From Guyanagaster necrorhizus (taxonomy: Eukaryota > Basidiomycota > Agaricomycetes > Agaricales > Physalacriaceae), in assembly GCF_019112545.1 (NCBI RefSeq), contig NW_025064895.1, positions 674,049 to 738,048 on the forward strand: DNA of 64,000 nucleotides. Direction: 5' to 3'. Shown here one piece after another: positions 36,377-47,708 of this stretch (its first letter is position 1; every line of letters starts with the position of its first letter). The translations under genes and the position numbers were made by a program. The notes beneath the pieces are model-generated. The model made no database searches, was not told the DNA's origin, and was given only the letters and a program-made list of their open reading frames with translations.

Positions 36377-37906
36377 ATGCTCTTCTTCACAGCAGTCGCT
36401 CTCGTCTCTTCTCTCGTCTCCCCAGTCTTCGGTGCATCGTACCAGCAAACCGACAGTTTCGTCGGTTCTCAGTTTTACTCTGGTTTCTCGCATCAAACGA
36501 TTTCCGACCCTACCAATGGGCGTGTGTACGTGACCTGGTTGATAATCCATCTCATGCTAATGCACTGATCGTCGCAGAAATTACGTCGACGTTTCAACAT
36601 CTAAATCACGCAACCTAACCTATGCGTCTGGTGACACCTTCATCCTACGCGCTGATGATACGACCGTCTTAAGTGCAAGCGGACCCGGTCGTAACTCCGT
36701 TCGTCTGATGTCGAACAACCAGTACAACAGCAACAGTGTCATGGTGTAAGTTGTATAATGCATTTAAAGAATTAATGTTGACTTGCTTATTCAAGATTCA
36801 ACATCCGGCATATGCCCCAAGGATGTGGGTTCGTGGTTTTCAGTACGAGCGGAGTGTATGGCATTCAATTTATTCTAGCACCTGGCCTGCAGTATGGACT
36901 GTGGGGAATAACTGGCCCAACGGGGTGAGGTTTTCAGACCTTGTAAAAACCTCACGTTTACCAAAACAAATTTAGGGAGAGATAGATATTATCGAAGGCG
37001 TTAACAACCAGGCATACAACCAGGCTACTTTGCATACCTCATCCGGTATGCTAATTCTGTATCAAAAAGACCGATGCTCATATTATTATTCAAGGATGCA
37101 CGATGCCTAGTAGTTCACGCGCTCAGACTGGGTATTTTCGTTTCCGGCTTGAAAACCCATTTTACCATTGAAAATATTTTTAGAATTTCTCTCGTAAACG
37201 ACTGCAACGCAAACGATAACGGTAACTCAGGATGCGGTGTCCAGATACAGAATGCGAATAGCTACGGATCGGGCTTCAACAACAACGGCGGAGGCTGGTT
37301 CGTCGTCAACTGATTTCTCGGTAATTGCGACTGACTTTGGATTCTTAGGTATGCTCTTGAGTGGACCGGTTCCTTTATCAAGATCTGGTTCTGGGGCAGG
37401 CATGATTCCAACGTCCCCTCTGAAGTCTCAAACGGTAGCGGTTTCGTCAACACCGACAGCTGGGTCAGTACTTCTCCCATTTGGAAACCTCAGTAGTAAC
37501 TCAAGGTGCCATAGGGAACCCCCGCCGCATATTTCCCGGGCAACTCTTGCCCAATTGCGAGCCATTTCAGTGCCCAGAACATTATTATTGACTGTAAGCG
37601 ATGACCTATAATACTTTTTTCCGTGAGTTCACCTAGACAATTATCTCAGTAACTTTCTGTGAGTACCTCTTTCTTTTATTATCATTTATTTCCCTCTTTG
37701 TCTTACCACATTCTTAGGTGGCGATTGGGCTGGAAACGTCTACGCAAGCTCCGGTTGTCCTTCCTCCTGTGTTGGTAAGTACACGACTTACATGAAAGCA
37801 ATCACGAAACTAATGCTGCACATATTAATAAGATTTTGTCAACAACAACCCCAGTGCCTTCGCTGATGCTTACTTCGACTTTGCTTGGGTCAAGATATAT
37901 GACTGA
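36377..37906 (+). CDS. GH16 endo-beta-1,3(4)-glucanase, secreted
   Basis: Signal peptide MLFFTAVALVSSLVSPVFGA, then a concanavalin-type beta-sandwich. The catalytic motif is GGEIDIIEGVN (exon at 36976), with nucleophile and acid/base Glu separated by I-D-I-I. Other family blocks: CGTWPAVWTVGNNWPNG, NDCNANDNGNSGCGVQ, YALEWTGSFIKIWFW, CGDWAGNVYASSGCPSSCV and FAWVKIYD at the end. Twelve exons: 36377-36525, 36578-36745, 36796-36838, 36879-36924, 36976-37045, 37095-37131, 37184-37297, 37349-37463, 37515-37593, 37650-37658, 37718-37774 and 37833-37906. One is only 9 nt. These basidiomycete GH16 enzymes cut beta-1,3/1,4- or 1,3/1,6-glucans in cell walls. Confidence 0.92.
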
Positions 37907-38483
37907 TTTAGCATTGATACTCTTTATTTTTGTAGTTTACTTTGAAGAATGTTATGCGGTGCAGATGTCTCTATACCTCCGCTCCTATGGTGGGAGGACA
38001 ACCAATTTAAATACGTTCGTTATGGATCATAGCGTCCAAAAATACGCGTACGAATCCGGACATCCCGGCCGCCGCAGCAAGGATTACTTTCGACTTATCC
38101 GCAAGTGACCGACGGGAATAGAACACGGGATGGTCGCACGAGTGGGACAAGACCTGTCATTTTTTCAGCCTGCGAGTAGTACCAATAAATTTTAGAAGAC
38201 CTGTGGGAGGTGGAGTCAAGTATAAAAAGAATTTGACTCTCTTTATAGCTACATTAAATAATGAATATTACTACGGAGTACAATGTGATCGGGAAGAGAA
38301 ATGTGTATCAGGCGAGCAAGAAACAGCCGACAGCAAAAATTTGGAGAAAGAGGAGACAAGCTAGCTCGCTTACTTCACTCCAACTTTACCTACTTGTGTA
38401 TCATTATGGGCGTTAGCTTCCATCACCAACAAAATAAAGAAAATACTGAAAAAAATAAATTATATGAACCAAAGCTAGTGGGG
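37907..38483. other. Intergenic region between converging genes
   Basis: 3' ends of the GH16 gene and of the RXT3-like gene. Nothing else seen. Confidence 0.5.
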
Positions 38484-41384
38484 CTATCCAAATCTCATCG
38501 TGATCGTCTCTGATTCCTCAGGATCAGACAGGATTTCCTGCCTTCTCTGAGCGTACTCTTCCAATCTCTGCTTTCGTCCTACTCTGCCCCTACCACCTCG
38601 TTTGCTGACCCACTCCACCCCAAGTACCTCAATAGCACTCCCATCGTGGCCTGCTCCCCATCCGCAGCTCATCAACCCCCGTCCATCATCCTCTTCGCCC
38701 TCTCCCTCTCCCTCACCCCATCCACCCAAAAATCGGCCAATGACTTCCTCCTTAGAATTACCGACCTCCGGTCCTCTTCCCGAAACCCGAATGATCCTTA
38801 CACGTACCCTCAAGTCACTCCCTTCCTTCTTGGCCTTTCTTGCGCCGCTATACGTGACCCAACCTGCGTGCACAGCACATGAAAAGAGGTCAGAATCATC
38901 CGTGTATACTCTCCTTTCCGAGTCGCCACCACCCCAGATTTTGGTTTTCCCCGGTGGTGGCCGTGAATCGGGGAAGAATCCGTTCGGCACAAGAACTTCA
39001 GCTACCCGTTCGCAGTCCACGATGATCGCATCTTCCTCGCCTTCTTTCACCGGATTCGGTAACGGCGGGAACTCCTCTTTGGGTGTTGGCGGAGGGAAGT
39101 GAAAGGGGAATGGCACTTTGGGCCAAACATATGTGCCCAAGTGTAGTTTTACTTTGCTTCGAACGGGACGAGACAACCTTGGTCTCTTTCCTCCCCGAGA
39201 ATCTCGTACGATCTCCCGCTCCCGTTTCTTGTTTGAATTATCAAAGACGATCCCTGGAGGCCCTCCCATTGGAATACCGACCGGACCAGACGCGGCCGGA
39301 ACGAATTGTGTGTGGAACTGATTCTGGAATTGGCGTTGAGGGAGAGAGCCTGGTACGAATGGCTTGGGTGTATGGCGGTCCATGCGTTCTCGGTCCACAC
39401 GTTCCCTCTCTATGCGTTCCCTCTCCATTCGTTCACCTAATCGCTCGGCTCGCTCCCTTTCATCAATGACTGGGCGTGCAGGGTTAATGGGGGTAGGGTT
39501 AATTGGTCTGGATGCCGCTTTGTCATCTGGAAGAATATATGAGTCGTCAAGTTACCGAGATATCTCAACAACACTGACCTCTTCTTGAGGCTGGCCCGTA
39601 TGGTCCATCCATACCAAGACTTGCCATTGCTGGAGAGCGGAACAGTTCTCTCTCTCGCTCCCTCTCCCTGTTCACGTCATGTATGGTGCGTCCCTGAGGC
39701 GAAACTCTCTCCCTTTCTCTTTCCCTTTCTCTTTCCCTTTCCCGTTCCCGTTCCCGTTCCCGTTCCCGTTCTCGTTCTCTTTCTCGCTCCCTCGCCTCTA
39801 GTCGTTCCCTATCAATCGTCCGAACATCCATTCTCTCCCTTTCCCTCCTCTCCCTTTCTCTTCCACCAAACCCCCACCAACCCTCCTCTCTAGGCCACGG
39901 CGCCCAGCCACCTGGTCCTGGTCCTGGTCCTGGCCCCGGACCTGGTCCCGGACCACGATCACGCTCACTTCGCGGCTCTCGAGGGACTTCTCTTGGTTCC
40001 CTAGGTACGTCACGTATTTCTCTGGGATCCCTAGGCAACTCACGTATATCGCGCGGCTCTCGTGGCATATCACGTACATCGCGAGGTTCTCGTTGCAAAT
40101 CGCGTATTTCTCGCGGTTCTCGAGGTACATCGCGTATCTCCCGAGGCTCCCGTGGAATTTCACGTATGTCTCTTGCCTCCCGGGGTATATCTCGCAGATC
40201 TCGGGGCTCCCTGGGTGGCAATCTTTCTTCCCGGATCACGCTTCTTTCTCGTGGAGGCAGACGAGGCTCCCGCGGGGGTATGCGCTCAATTTCGCGAGGA
40301 GGGAGTCTGTCGACTTCGCGAGGCGGTATTTCGCGTGGAAGAAGCCTCTCATCCCTGCGTTCCATGTCCCGGGGTGGCAAAATCTCCCTCGGGGTTCTAT
40401 CTTCTCTCGGTTCGCGTGGTGGCATTCGCTCAATCTCCCGTGGTACTAACCTGTCATCCATGAATGGCTTGTATAGAGGAATGGCACCATATGACGCACC
40501 TTGCATCATCTCTAGGTTCACGTGGAGGGAGTCTCTCCAATGGCCTGGATAACGGGGGATGAATACCGTTTGCCACGAAAATTAGAGTCACGAAGCTTAC
40601 CTGTCATCCCGTCTGTCTATTTCCCGTGTTACCAGTCTTGTTAACGTCAGGCAGATGGAACAAATACAATGAAGAGATAATTACCTATCATCCCTAGGTT
40701 CACGAGGCGGAAGTCGTTCAATTGGCCTGATCCACAAACATTATTATGGCACCCGATGATAAGCAAAATAGCGCACCGTTCATTTTGTCGCTCAACCTGT
40801 ATATCTCGTGGTGCCAGCCTTGCTCCGCGTTAGTCACGTAGGGATGAGATAGATAAAGTAAAACACACACCTGTCATCCCTGAGCTCACGAGGTGGAAGC
40901 CTTTCAATTTCTCGAGGAATCAACCTAAAGCATGAAATTAATGAACGCATAATCTTTGAATAAAATGAAAAACTTGCCTCTCGTCTCTTGGCTCCCGCGG
41001 AGGCAGGCGGGAATCTATAGCTGTTAGTTCCCTCGGTGGCGCACGATCGCCTGTCTCCCTCGACAATCTCCGTTCTCTATCTTCCCTAGGTTCTCGGGGT
41101 GGCTCGCGCGTCATCTCTCTTGGTCCAGTTGGTGGTAACCTGGTCTCCACGACCCTGGGCCCTATGGTAACGCCAACATCAGGTAGACGAGCAGCACCAT
41201 TGACGGGAGCGTCAGGTATCCGTCCTGAGTCAGACAATCTCCCTCCACCACCTACACCGCCTCCGCCACCACCACCACTATCAACAGTAACTCCAGGACC
41301 AGCCAACCTCGTGCTGCTGCCGCTCGCAGTTCCAGGCCGTCGATCATCAGAAGGGGAATCTTGTAGCAGCGCGGCTACGTTCAT
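38484..41384 (-). CDS. RXT3: RXT3-like subunit of the Rpd3L histone deacetylase complex, with Arg/Pro/Glu repeats
   Basis: The C-terminal part (38484-39100) has the Rxt3 domain: KVKLHLGTYVWPKVPFPFHF, IIVDCERVAEVLVPNGFF, and RRVYTDDSDLFSCAVHAGWV. In yeast Rxt3 is a subunit of Rpd3L, which deacetylates histones at repressed promoters. The start is at 41384 (MNVAALLQDSPSDDRRPGTA), followed by Gly-rich runs. The middle is one long low-complexity region: dozens of units like PREPREIRD, then a GPGP run and a long ER run (39710-39790). Between 40500 and 41000 at least six short exons each encode a unit such as LIPREIERLPPRELRDDR. This region is far longer than in yeast Rxt3. Repeats on the opposite strand make false open frames. 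Confidence 0.75.
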
Positions 41385-41568
41385 TTTGATGAGGAAATAA
41401 ATTCGATTGTAAGCAACGACACTGCGGGTTGTTAGTGACGGTCGGCAGACAAGAGGATCGACGTCTGCGTGAAGATGAAAATGAAGGGAAAGCTTCAACA
41501 CGTGTATCGGCCCGTGGGTCCGCTAAATCTAGGTAATGTTTAAACTTTCGGAAAGGAACAAATGTGTA

Positions 41569-41648
41569 TCGGATATGGTGTAACGGCTAACATTGCCGCC
41601 TCTCATATGAATGCGCGGCAGCTCGGGGTTCGATTCCCCGTATCCGAA
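41569..41648 (+). tRNA. tRNA-Glu (anticodon CTC) with an 8-nt intron
   Basis: Acceptor stem TCGGATA pairs with TATCCGA; D arm TGGTGTAACGGCTAACA; T arm CGGGGTTCGATTCCCCG. The anticodon stem GCCGC/GCGGC encloses CTCTCA, then an extra TATGAATG before the last loop base. Anticodon CTC reads GAG. Removing 8 nt after position 37 leaves a 72-base tRNA. The A and B box sequences match the fungal tRNA-Glu pattern closely. Confidence 0.9.
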
Positions 41649-42246
41649 CGGCAGTGATAATCCTTTTTTTGTTAGTCAACCTCAAGAGCAGTGAGGCTTG
41701 AGACAATTGAATTGCCTGAGTTGCTTGACTGAGGACTCTTATACACTAAGCTGCACTGAGTACGTGTCCTAAGCAGTGAGCATTGAGCACTGAGCGCTTC
41801 CGAAGGTTTCAGGAGCGCTCCTCTGAGAAAGTAACAGAAAATAAGCAACTTAAACAACATAGAAGCATCATGTTGCTCTTTGAGTTGTAAGCTTAAGGCT
41901 CGTACTAACGTTCACACTCGTCGCTGACCTACATGGCTCAGCTCTGCATTAGGTTTTTCCGAGCCGCACATGGAATCAGAAACTCATACTCTTTATTGAA
42001 GGAACACTGGCACTGCTGTAAACCCCAAAAGATATATCCAAAGATTCGACAGTAATCGATTAATCCTTCACGCGCGAATCGAACCAAGACCCTGCCTTGT
42101 GCTGTCAACCGTCCCTCCCATGAGGTAATCAAGTCAAATTCCTACGCCGCGGACTTGAAATTTTGTCCGTATATGTTTTTCGAGATTAACGTTGTCTGTC
42201 GATCTGCACCCGTGGGGAATGAGTGAAGGAGGTGGCGTCGACAGGA
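41649..42246. other. Intergenic region after tRNA-Glu
   Basis: Contains loosely repeated GAGCA/CTGAG words at 41690-41820. No gene seen. Confidence 0.4.
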
Positions 42247-42261
42247 TCATTTGATGTCGGT
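42240..42261. repeat. 22-bp direct repeat, copy 1
   Basis: GACAGGATCATTTGATGTCG plus GT, identical to 44072-44093 and in the same orientation. It covers the possible C-terminal codons and stop of the small gene on the minus strand. Confidence 0.7.
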
Positions 42262-42793
42262 AACCAAGACTGGAGGAAAGCCGAACGTGCTGTAGAAAGT
42301 TGATAATTATCAGCGAAGAAGCGCATTAAGAATAGCTTCAACGTACTGTAACTGAGGGACAGGATAAATGATCAGCGAGCCTCGACGATGGCGGGTCCGA
42401 GGCGACATGGTCTCCAATTTTAAGACGCCGGTCAGGCTTTACACTGCAAGAAGACCCCGAAGGGTGGGTGTAAGGCGGTATTCCTGAGCTTGAGTGAGTC
42501 CTAGAGATTGTTTGTCCACGGAGAATGTTAACAGCCTACCCAAATGTCTACGAGAATAGAGAAAAAAGCAAGAATCGCGATGCAGAATCCAAGCTTACTT
42601 GATGTATCGTCCGTGGAAATGAGCCCGAAAAGATTGAAAGAGCTTGCTTGACTTGCTGGTTGGTGTAAGTCTGAAAAACGCTGACCTTTCTCGGTGATGC
42701 CGGACCAGGAACGTGGCCCTGTGGCGTCGTGTTTGCCAGTGTCTTCCCCTTCAAGTTGCCTCGTTTACTCTTGGCGCGCGCTTGCTGTTCCAT
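42247..42793 (-). CDS. Unrecognised small protein, structure unresolved
   Basis: The start reads MEQQARAKSKRGNLKGKTLA, then NTTPQGHVPGPASPRK, which looks like a real basic N-terminus. Downstream on the same strand further coding-like pieces occur (LTFSVDKQSLGLTQAQEYRL, VKPDRRLKIGDHVASDPPSS, GFPPVLVTDIK followed by a stop at 42247), separated by intron-like sequence. I could not join them in one frame with certainty. The last 22 bases of the piece are repeated at 44072-44093, where a similar ending TDIK-stop can be read. Confidence 0.35.
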
Positions 42794-45293
42794 TTTGAAC
42801 GGATCTCCTCAGTGTGCATAATATATAATATATCACCGCTGATCGTTCTTTCTCTTCTGGTAGGGCTCCTTCCTGGCTGTCTTTGATACAGATTCACATC
42901 TTTACTCCTTTCTCGCACTCTTCTCGTCTCACAAGATTCATGTATGACCCACCCCCCCTTCCGTACCGAAGGCGCGCCGTTCCGTAAGTTTCACTTGATG
43001 TTTTTAACTTCGAAGCCGCAGCCAAGAAACCAAATATGATGTTTTGCGTTGAAATAAGCTTCTCTTTCCATCTGCAGGGACGACATCCACAGCATCCACG
43101 ATCCCGTCCCGTAGAAGTTTCGATTTTTATTTTCCGACGGGGTCTTGCCATCAACTTATGGCGCCCATGTATCTGAATCCTGTGTCATGTCCACGCGGCG
43201 GGCTGGGGGTTGATAAAAACCTTCCAGGCGCTATCATCTCCTGAGCATCTGTTTTCTCGTACAACCGCAACCACAGACACTCTTCGTCTCTCTGTAGCTT
43301 AGGACTCTTAGATGTGACCGATCACCGATGCTGATACAGGTGTGCATATGTTACGCCGCAATAATTTTAACTAACCTAGGTTGCCATCATGTTTAGGTTC
43401 TCTATTTTATCGAGTCTAGGTCTCCCCATTTATTTCATCCAAGGTGGCGCCGGTTTTAAACATGAAAAGTTATCATCTTTTCGGCGATTTGAACTGTCAA
43501 GTTTTCTCACTGGGGGTCTTCTCCCGCATTACCTTTATACACGTTCCCAGGTATGTTTCTGTCGCCAAGCTTGTCGTTGACCTGCATGCTTGGCTCATCA
43601 AACCTATTATAAGCCTCGATTCCCTCCCGTATGTCGTTTATATTATTCACAGCCGATGGATGTAACTGTATGTCAGTTAGCCTACTACAAATGTCATGCA
43701 CTGCCAACATGACGAGAGTCTAAATATGTGTGGACTGCCGCTGTCTTACTAGTGAGGTAATTCGAACAGTACATGATTTAATCCCGACAATAATGGCAAG
43801 CATCTATGGAGACCTCGATGACAATTGTTGTATAATAATCACGTAACGGCCTGATATAATTAGCAACACGCGCCCGTCTAAAGTTCTTTGAGCCCCCCCT
43901 CGATCAGGGAATTGCCTATTATGTCGGTGCTTCTCGTCGCAATGCGCTGTTTCTCAAGTTGATCAATCAAAGAATGAAACCGCGAGGAAAGGAGCGATGA
44001 AGACTGGAAAGGAAGGAAGTTATCGACGCTATGAAACTTGGGAAATGAGCGTGAGCAATTGGAGCGGGAATGACAGGATCATTTGATGTCGGTTCCTAGG
44101 TACAAGGATAGAAAGAGTCTATTTCGGCGCCGGCGTGACGGTTACAGGGAAAAACCCTAACTAGAGATAGGCTGAGGCACGAAGAATCGGATCATCAGAC
44201 AGTTGGACTCGATTTCTTCAAGATTGCCTGAGTAAGTACGATTAGACAGGGGGCTTTGAAAAGTAAGTCCGACAGACGAGAACCCGAATATTGGGTGTGA
44301 TGGTCGAGTACATGGACGAGGCTTACTGGCATGGACTCTGTTTCAGCTGAGACGAGACAAGAATGGTGGAAGAGATACCGGGTCATTACACTGCGAGTGA
44401 CGGTGGTGAGTAATTGATGGTGGCGATAGTCATCGATGGATATTAAGGGCCTGCTACCGGCAGTGGCAGGTCAACAGACAGACTTCGGTTGGATGAAGCA
44501 GAAGAAAAGAACAGAACAGAGTAAAGGAAGAAAAAACAGCTCGTTGTTGCTAGTCAAATGCGGGAATAATTTAGTCTAGTTTGGGTCGTTAGCAGCCTAA
44601 TTGAATGGAGAGACATGAATATGGTTACGCAGCGGAACATGGGTGGATATTTGGGATGGATGGATGCTCCAATAAGAACCTATTGAATGGGTACGACTGA
44701 TCATCATGGGGCCGGCAGGAAGTTTTTCGAGAGCCAAGTGAGACATAGGAATTCCCAAACGTGTACGTCTTCGGTGGCAGCAATTGGGCGAGACGTAGGC
44801 TCGATACCAGCCTGTTTTGTTCTTGGAGACCCACCTGGGCTGATGATCATTTAATAGAAACAGTAGCCATATGGACTGGAGGTGGAGATTACCAGATAAG
44901 CAGCCCGATAAATGGTGAAACGTGCAGCTTGAATGACGACCCGTGAGTTTTGGGATGGTCTTTATTTCCGGGAGAAAGAACTGAATGAAAACACGAGACT
45001 AAATGGACCTGGCTGCCATATGCAAGACCTTCCCGCGAAGCACGTACGAGTCGCAGATCGGTCCTGGACTGCTGTCGGATGACACAGCAAGTCGCCGGTC
45101 GCTGCTTCAAGCTGAGGATCTGCTATGATTAGGTAAAATCTAGCATCAGAATTAATTGTCGATTCGATCCATTTCCTATTTTGTGGCCATCCGAGGAGGC
45201 GAAGAAACGCTCTCCGCGGGATTGACAGCCTCGAATACAGTATACGGCTCTCTTTCAGCTTTTCCAACTAGGAAGATGCTAAAAATAGGACCT
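42794..45293. other. Gene-poor region with a possible decayed gene copy
   Basis: Besides the repeat at 44072-44093 and its loosely similar minus-strand surroundings up to about 44400, I see no supportable gene. Open frames here are short and without motifs. Confidence 0.35.
44072..44093. repeat. 22-bp direct repeat, copy 2
   Basis: Identical to 42240-42261. About 280 bases on (near 44390) the sequence again resembles the equivalent place in copy 1 (a splice-acceptor-like GCAGTGTAA on the minus strand). This hints at a decayed duplicate of the whole small gene. Confidence 0.6.
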
Positions 45294-45307
45294 GTGACGC
45301 GCGTCAC
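45294..45307. promoter_or_regulatory. Perfect 14-bp palindrome upstream of the zinc-finger gene
   Basis: GTGACGCGCGTCAC reads the same on both strands and lies 167-180 bases before the start codon at 45474. Its position and symmetry fit the binding site of a dimeric factor. No factor can be named. Confidence 0.4.
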
Positions 45308-45473
45308 ATATCTCGATAATATTTTTCATTTTGGCCTTTTCATTTTTGTTTCCGTCTATAACAAACTCGTAACAGTTAACATAATGACGAGCCGAATATG
45401 CAGCGAGTCCGTCCATGTTAAATATCCTTATCCTTGCCATCATCCTCCATGACCGTTTGCTTTGTTTCTCTGC

Positions 45474-47356
45474 ATGTCCTCCCCTGCAGCTGTTCATTCG
45501 CGCTCGAATTCCCCCGTCGATGCTGTTACTCCCACTGACGCCGGAGAGCGCGGAAAGTCTCGCCCTGCACACTCGCCCCTGCCACGAGTTGAGACGGAGG
45601 CCCCGCCCATGTCCACACCGCCCCCGACGATCAAGCGCTCCGATTCTCCGCCGCCGACCCTGGGTAAGCGGCCCCGTGCGCCTTCTGTCTCCGACCCTGA
45701 CAATAGGCTCCCCGTCGTCGGGGAAAGGAAATATCGCGGTGACAAGCCCCTCCAGCCGTCAGAGTACGAAAGCAACCGCGTCATATGCGAGACATGCAGC
45801 ACCAGCGTCTCTTTCCGCGACGAGCATAGTGGCGAGTTTACCCTCAAGCACTGGGAGGCGCATAGGATTACCTGGTCAGCCAACCCTGCCGACTATTTTT
45901 CATTATTGTTACTCATGTTTTCTCGACGTGTCACAGCTCTGAGCCAAACCGTACACCGCCGCCTCCAACAAAGCGCCGTCGTGCCAAGCGTACAGAGGAC
46001 GAACGCATCGATTATCTCCGCAACGATCCCTACGTCGCCCAGTTCGAGGCATACAGGGTGCTGTGTGCCTCGTGCGACAAGTGGATTAGGCTCAGACCGA
46101 ACTCGACCTATTGCAGCATACCTTGGGACGCCCACCGTAAAAGCTGTCTCTCCAAAAAGATGTAACATCTTCCTTCCCGCTTATTTCCTCATTGTATTCA
46201 ATAAATTTTCTAGAACTTCTAAAAACACCTACGCTCTCGAGCAGCGTAACGCTGCGTTCTCAAAGGATCCAGACGTCCGCAAATTCGACGCTGAGCGCGT
46301 GTTGTGCGCTATCTGTGACTGCTGGGTTCCCGTACCTGTCCCCGACGACGGCGAGCTGTGGGCTCACCATCGTACAGCTTGTCGAGCGCGCTCTCTCAGC
46401 GACCATCACCATTCCTCGTCCAATCAGAACGCCAACCCGTCGGCGTCGGCGTCGTCATCGTCGTCGTCCCAGCCTCAACCCCAACCCCCGCCACCCCATC
46501 AACCGACGAATTCCCCGCCGGTTCAGCCCTCATCGCAACCTCCGCCCCCATCCACCCCTGCCCACGAGAGCAGGAGACGCAACGCGGAACAGCGAGCTGC
46601 TACTCTCCGCGCCGACGCCCTCATTGTCTCTGTCGAACCAAACCGGGTCTTCTGCAGCCTCTGCCAGAAATGGGTCCAGCTCCGACAAGACTCCAGCTTC
46701 TGTGCCTATCCTTGGCTCCAGCATCGCGGCAAGTGTTTAATGCGGAGGTACGGTTGCTCGAATCCTTGATTCATATTCAGATCTTTATTAATCAGAGTTC
46801 CTGGATCTAGTCAAAAACGGGCACAGAAGGAGCGCGACCAGCGTCATCCGGCTTCGGCACCATACCCTGTCCATGCGCATCCTCCACGACCACGCACGGG
46901 GGTGGAATCTGAAGAAGACGAAGATGCAGAGGGCAGCTGGGACGAGGACGTCGTTGGTCCTCGTGTCAGTGGCTCGATATCATTCACACAGGCCCAACCG
47001 CCTCCCCCGCGAACCTCCTCTTCGTCGTCCTCTTCCTACGTCGACTTGGATAGTACCGACGGGCGGTGAGTCTATCGATCTATCCTTTCTCACGCTACCG
47101 TAATTAATATCGATTGTGGCACAGGCTATCTCATATCCACATATCGTTGATACACCTCTTCCGGACAACGTACTCCCTTCCTGATACGGATCTGACAGTA
47201 GCCGCTTTGGTTGGGTTTCTTAATGCGGGTATGCCGGAGGATCGGTGGGAGGAGTTTGATCTACGCGAGGTCGTGAGAGGTGTTGGTATTCTGGCTCGCG
47301 AGGGAAGGGGGGAGAGGAGGGTCGAGTTGGAAGGGGATATCGTTAGATGGAGGTGA
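45474..47356 (+). CDS. Protein with four C2HC zinc-finger-like repeats, unknown function
   Basis: Five exons (45474-45874, 45937-46161, 46214-46747, 46796-47065, 47125-47356) join in one frame. Four repeats of the same pattern are visible: VICETC..WEAHRITC, VLCASCDKWIRL..YCSIPWDAHRKSC, VLCAICDCWV..LWAHHRTAC, and VFCSLCQKWVQL..FCAYPWLQHRGKC. Consensus is C-x2-C-(D/Q)-x-W-(I/V), 15-20 residues, W-x2-H-x3-4-C. In repeat 1 the final Cys is made by the first splice junction. Ser/Pro/Gln-rich linkers join the repeats. The C-terminus (LPDTDLTVAALVGFLNAGMP) is helical. I know this finger pattern only from uncharacterised fungal proteins; nucleic-acid or protein binding is an inference. Confidence 0.75.
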
Positions 47357-47616
47357 ACCCGCTCCTCCCCACCCTGTTGATATGTTTATTTCTGCTGTGC
47401 TCTTGTTATCCGTTTTGCTTTCGTTACTGCTTTCTTGGAGTTGTCTAATATAGTGTATGATATACGGCATGTATCTTATTATCGGATCTTTGTCGTTACT
47501 GTGGATTAATTTACAGGATATGTATGTTGTGTGGTGGAATGTGCATAGACAAAAATGATTCGATTTCGGACGAAGCTCCGAGAAATATATTAAAGAAGAA
47601 CTAACACTTGCTAAGT

Positions 47617-47708
47617 ACGCCGATGGTGAAACGGTTATCATGCTTGCCTTCCATGTCTCCCCACAATGATATCAGCAAGCGGTAGGGGTTCGACTCCCCT
47701 TCGGCGTA
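47617..47708 (+). tRNA. tRNA-Gly (anticodon TCC) with a 20-nt intron
   Basis: Acceptor stem ACGCCGA pairs with TCGGCGT; D arm GGTGAAACGGTTATCA; T arm AGGGGTTCGACTCCCCT. The anticodon stem CTTGC/GCAAG encloses CTTCCA, then a 20-nt intron after position 37. Anticodon TCC reads GGA. The mature length is 72 bases. Confidence 0.85.

Noticed and set aside
38602..39102. Pro/Ser-rich frame on the plus strand
   Set aside because: Antisense to the Rxt3 domain; composition is that of a reverse-complement shadow.
39565..40560. Regular short repeats that look at first like a CRISPR array or a tandem satellite
   Set aside because: The repeats keep a reading frame (PREPREIRD and ER units) within the RXT3 gene, vary in length and have no unique spacers; CRISPR is also not expected in a fungus.
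45415..46740. Two long alternative frames over the zinc-finger gene
   Set aside because: They lack the Cys/His repeats and do not join across the introns that keep the repeat pattern.
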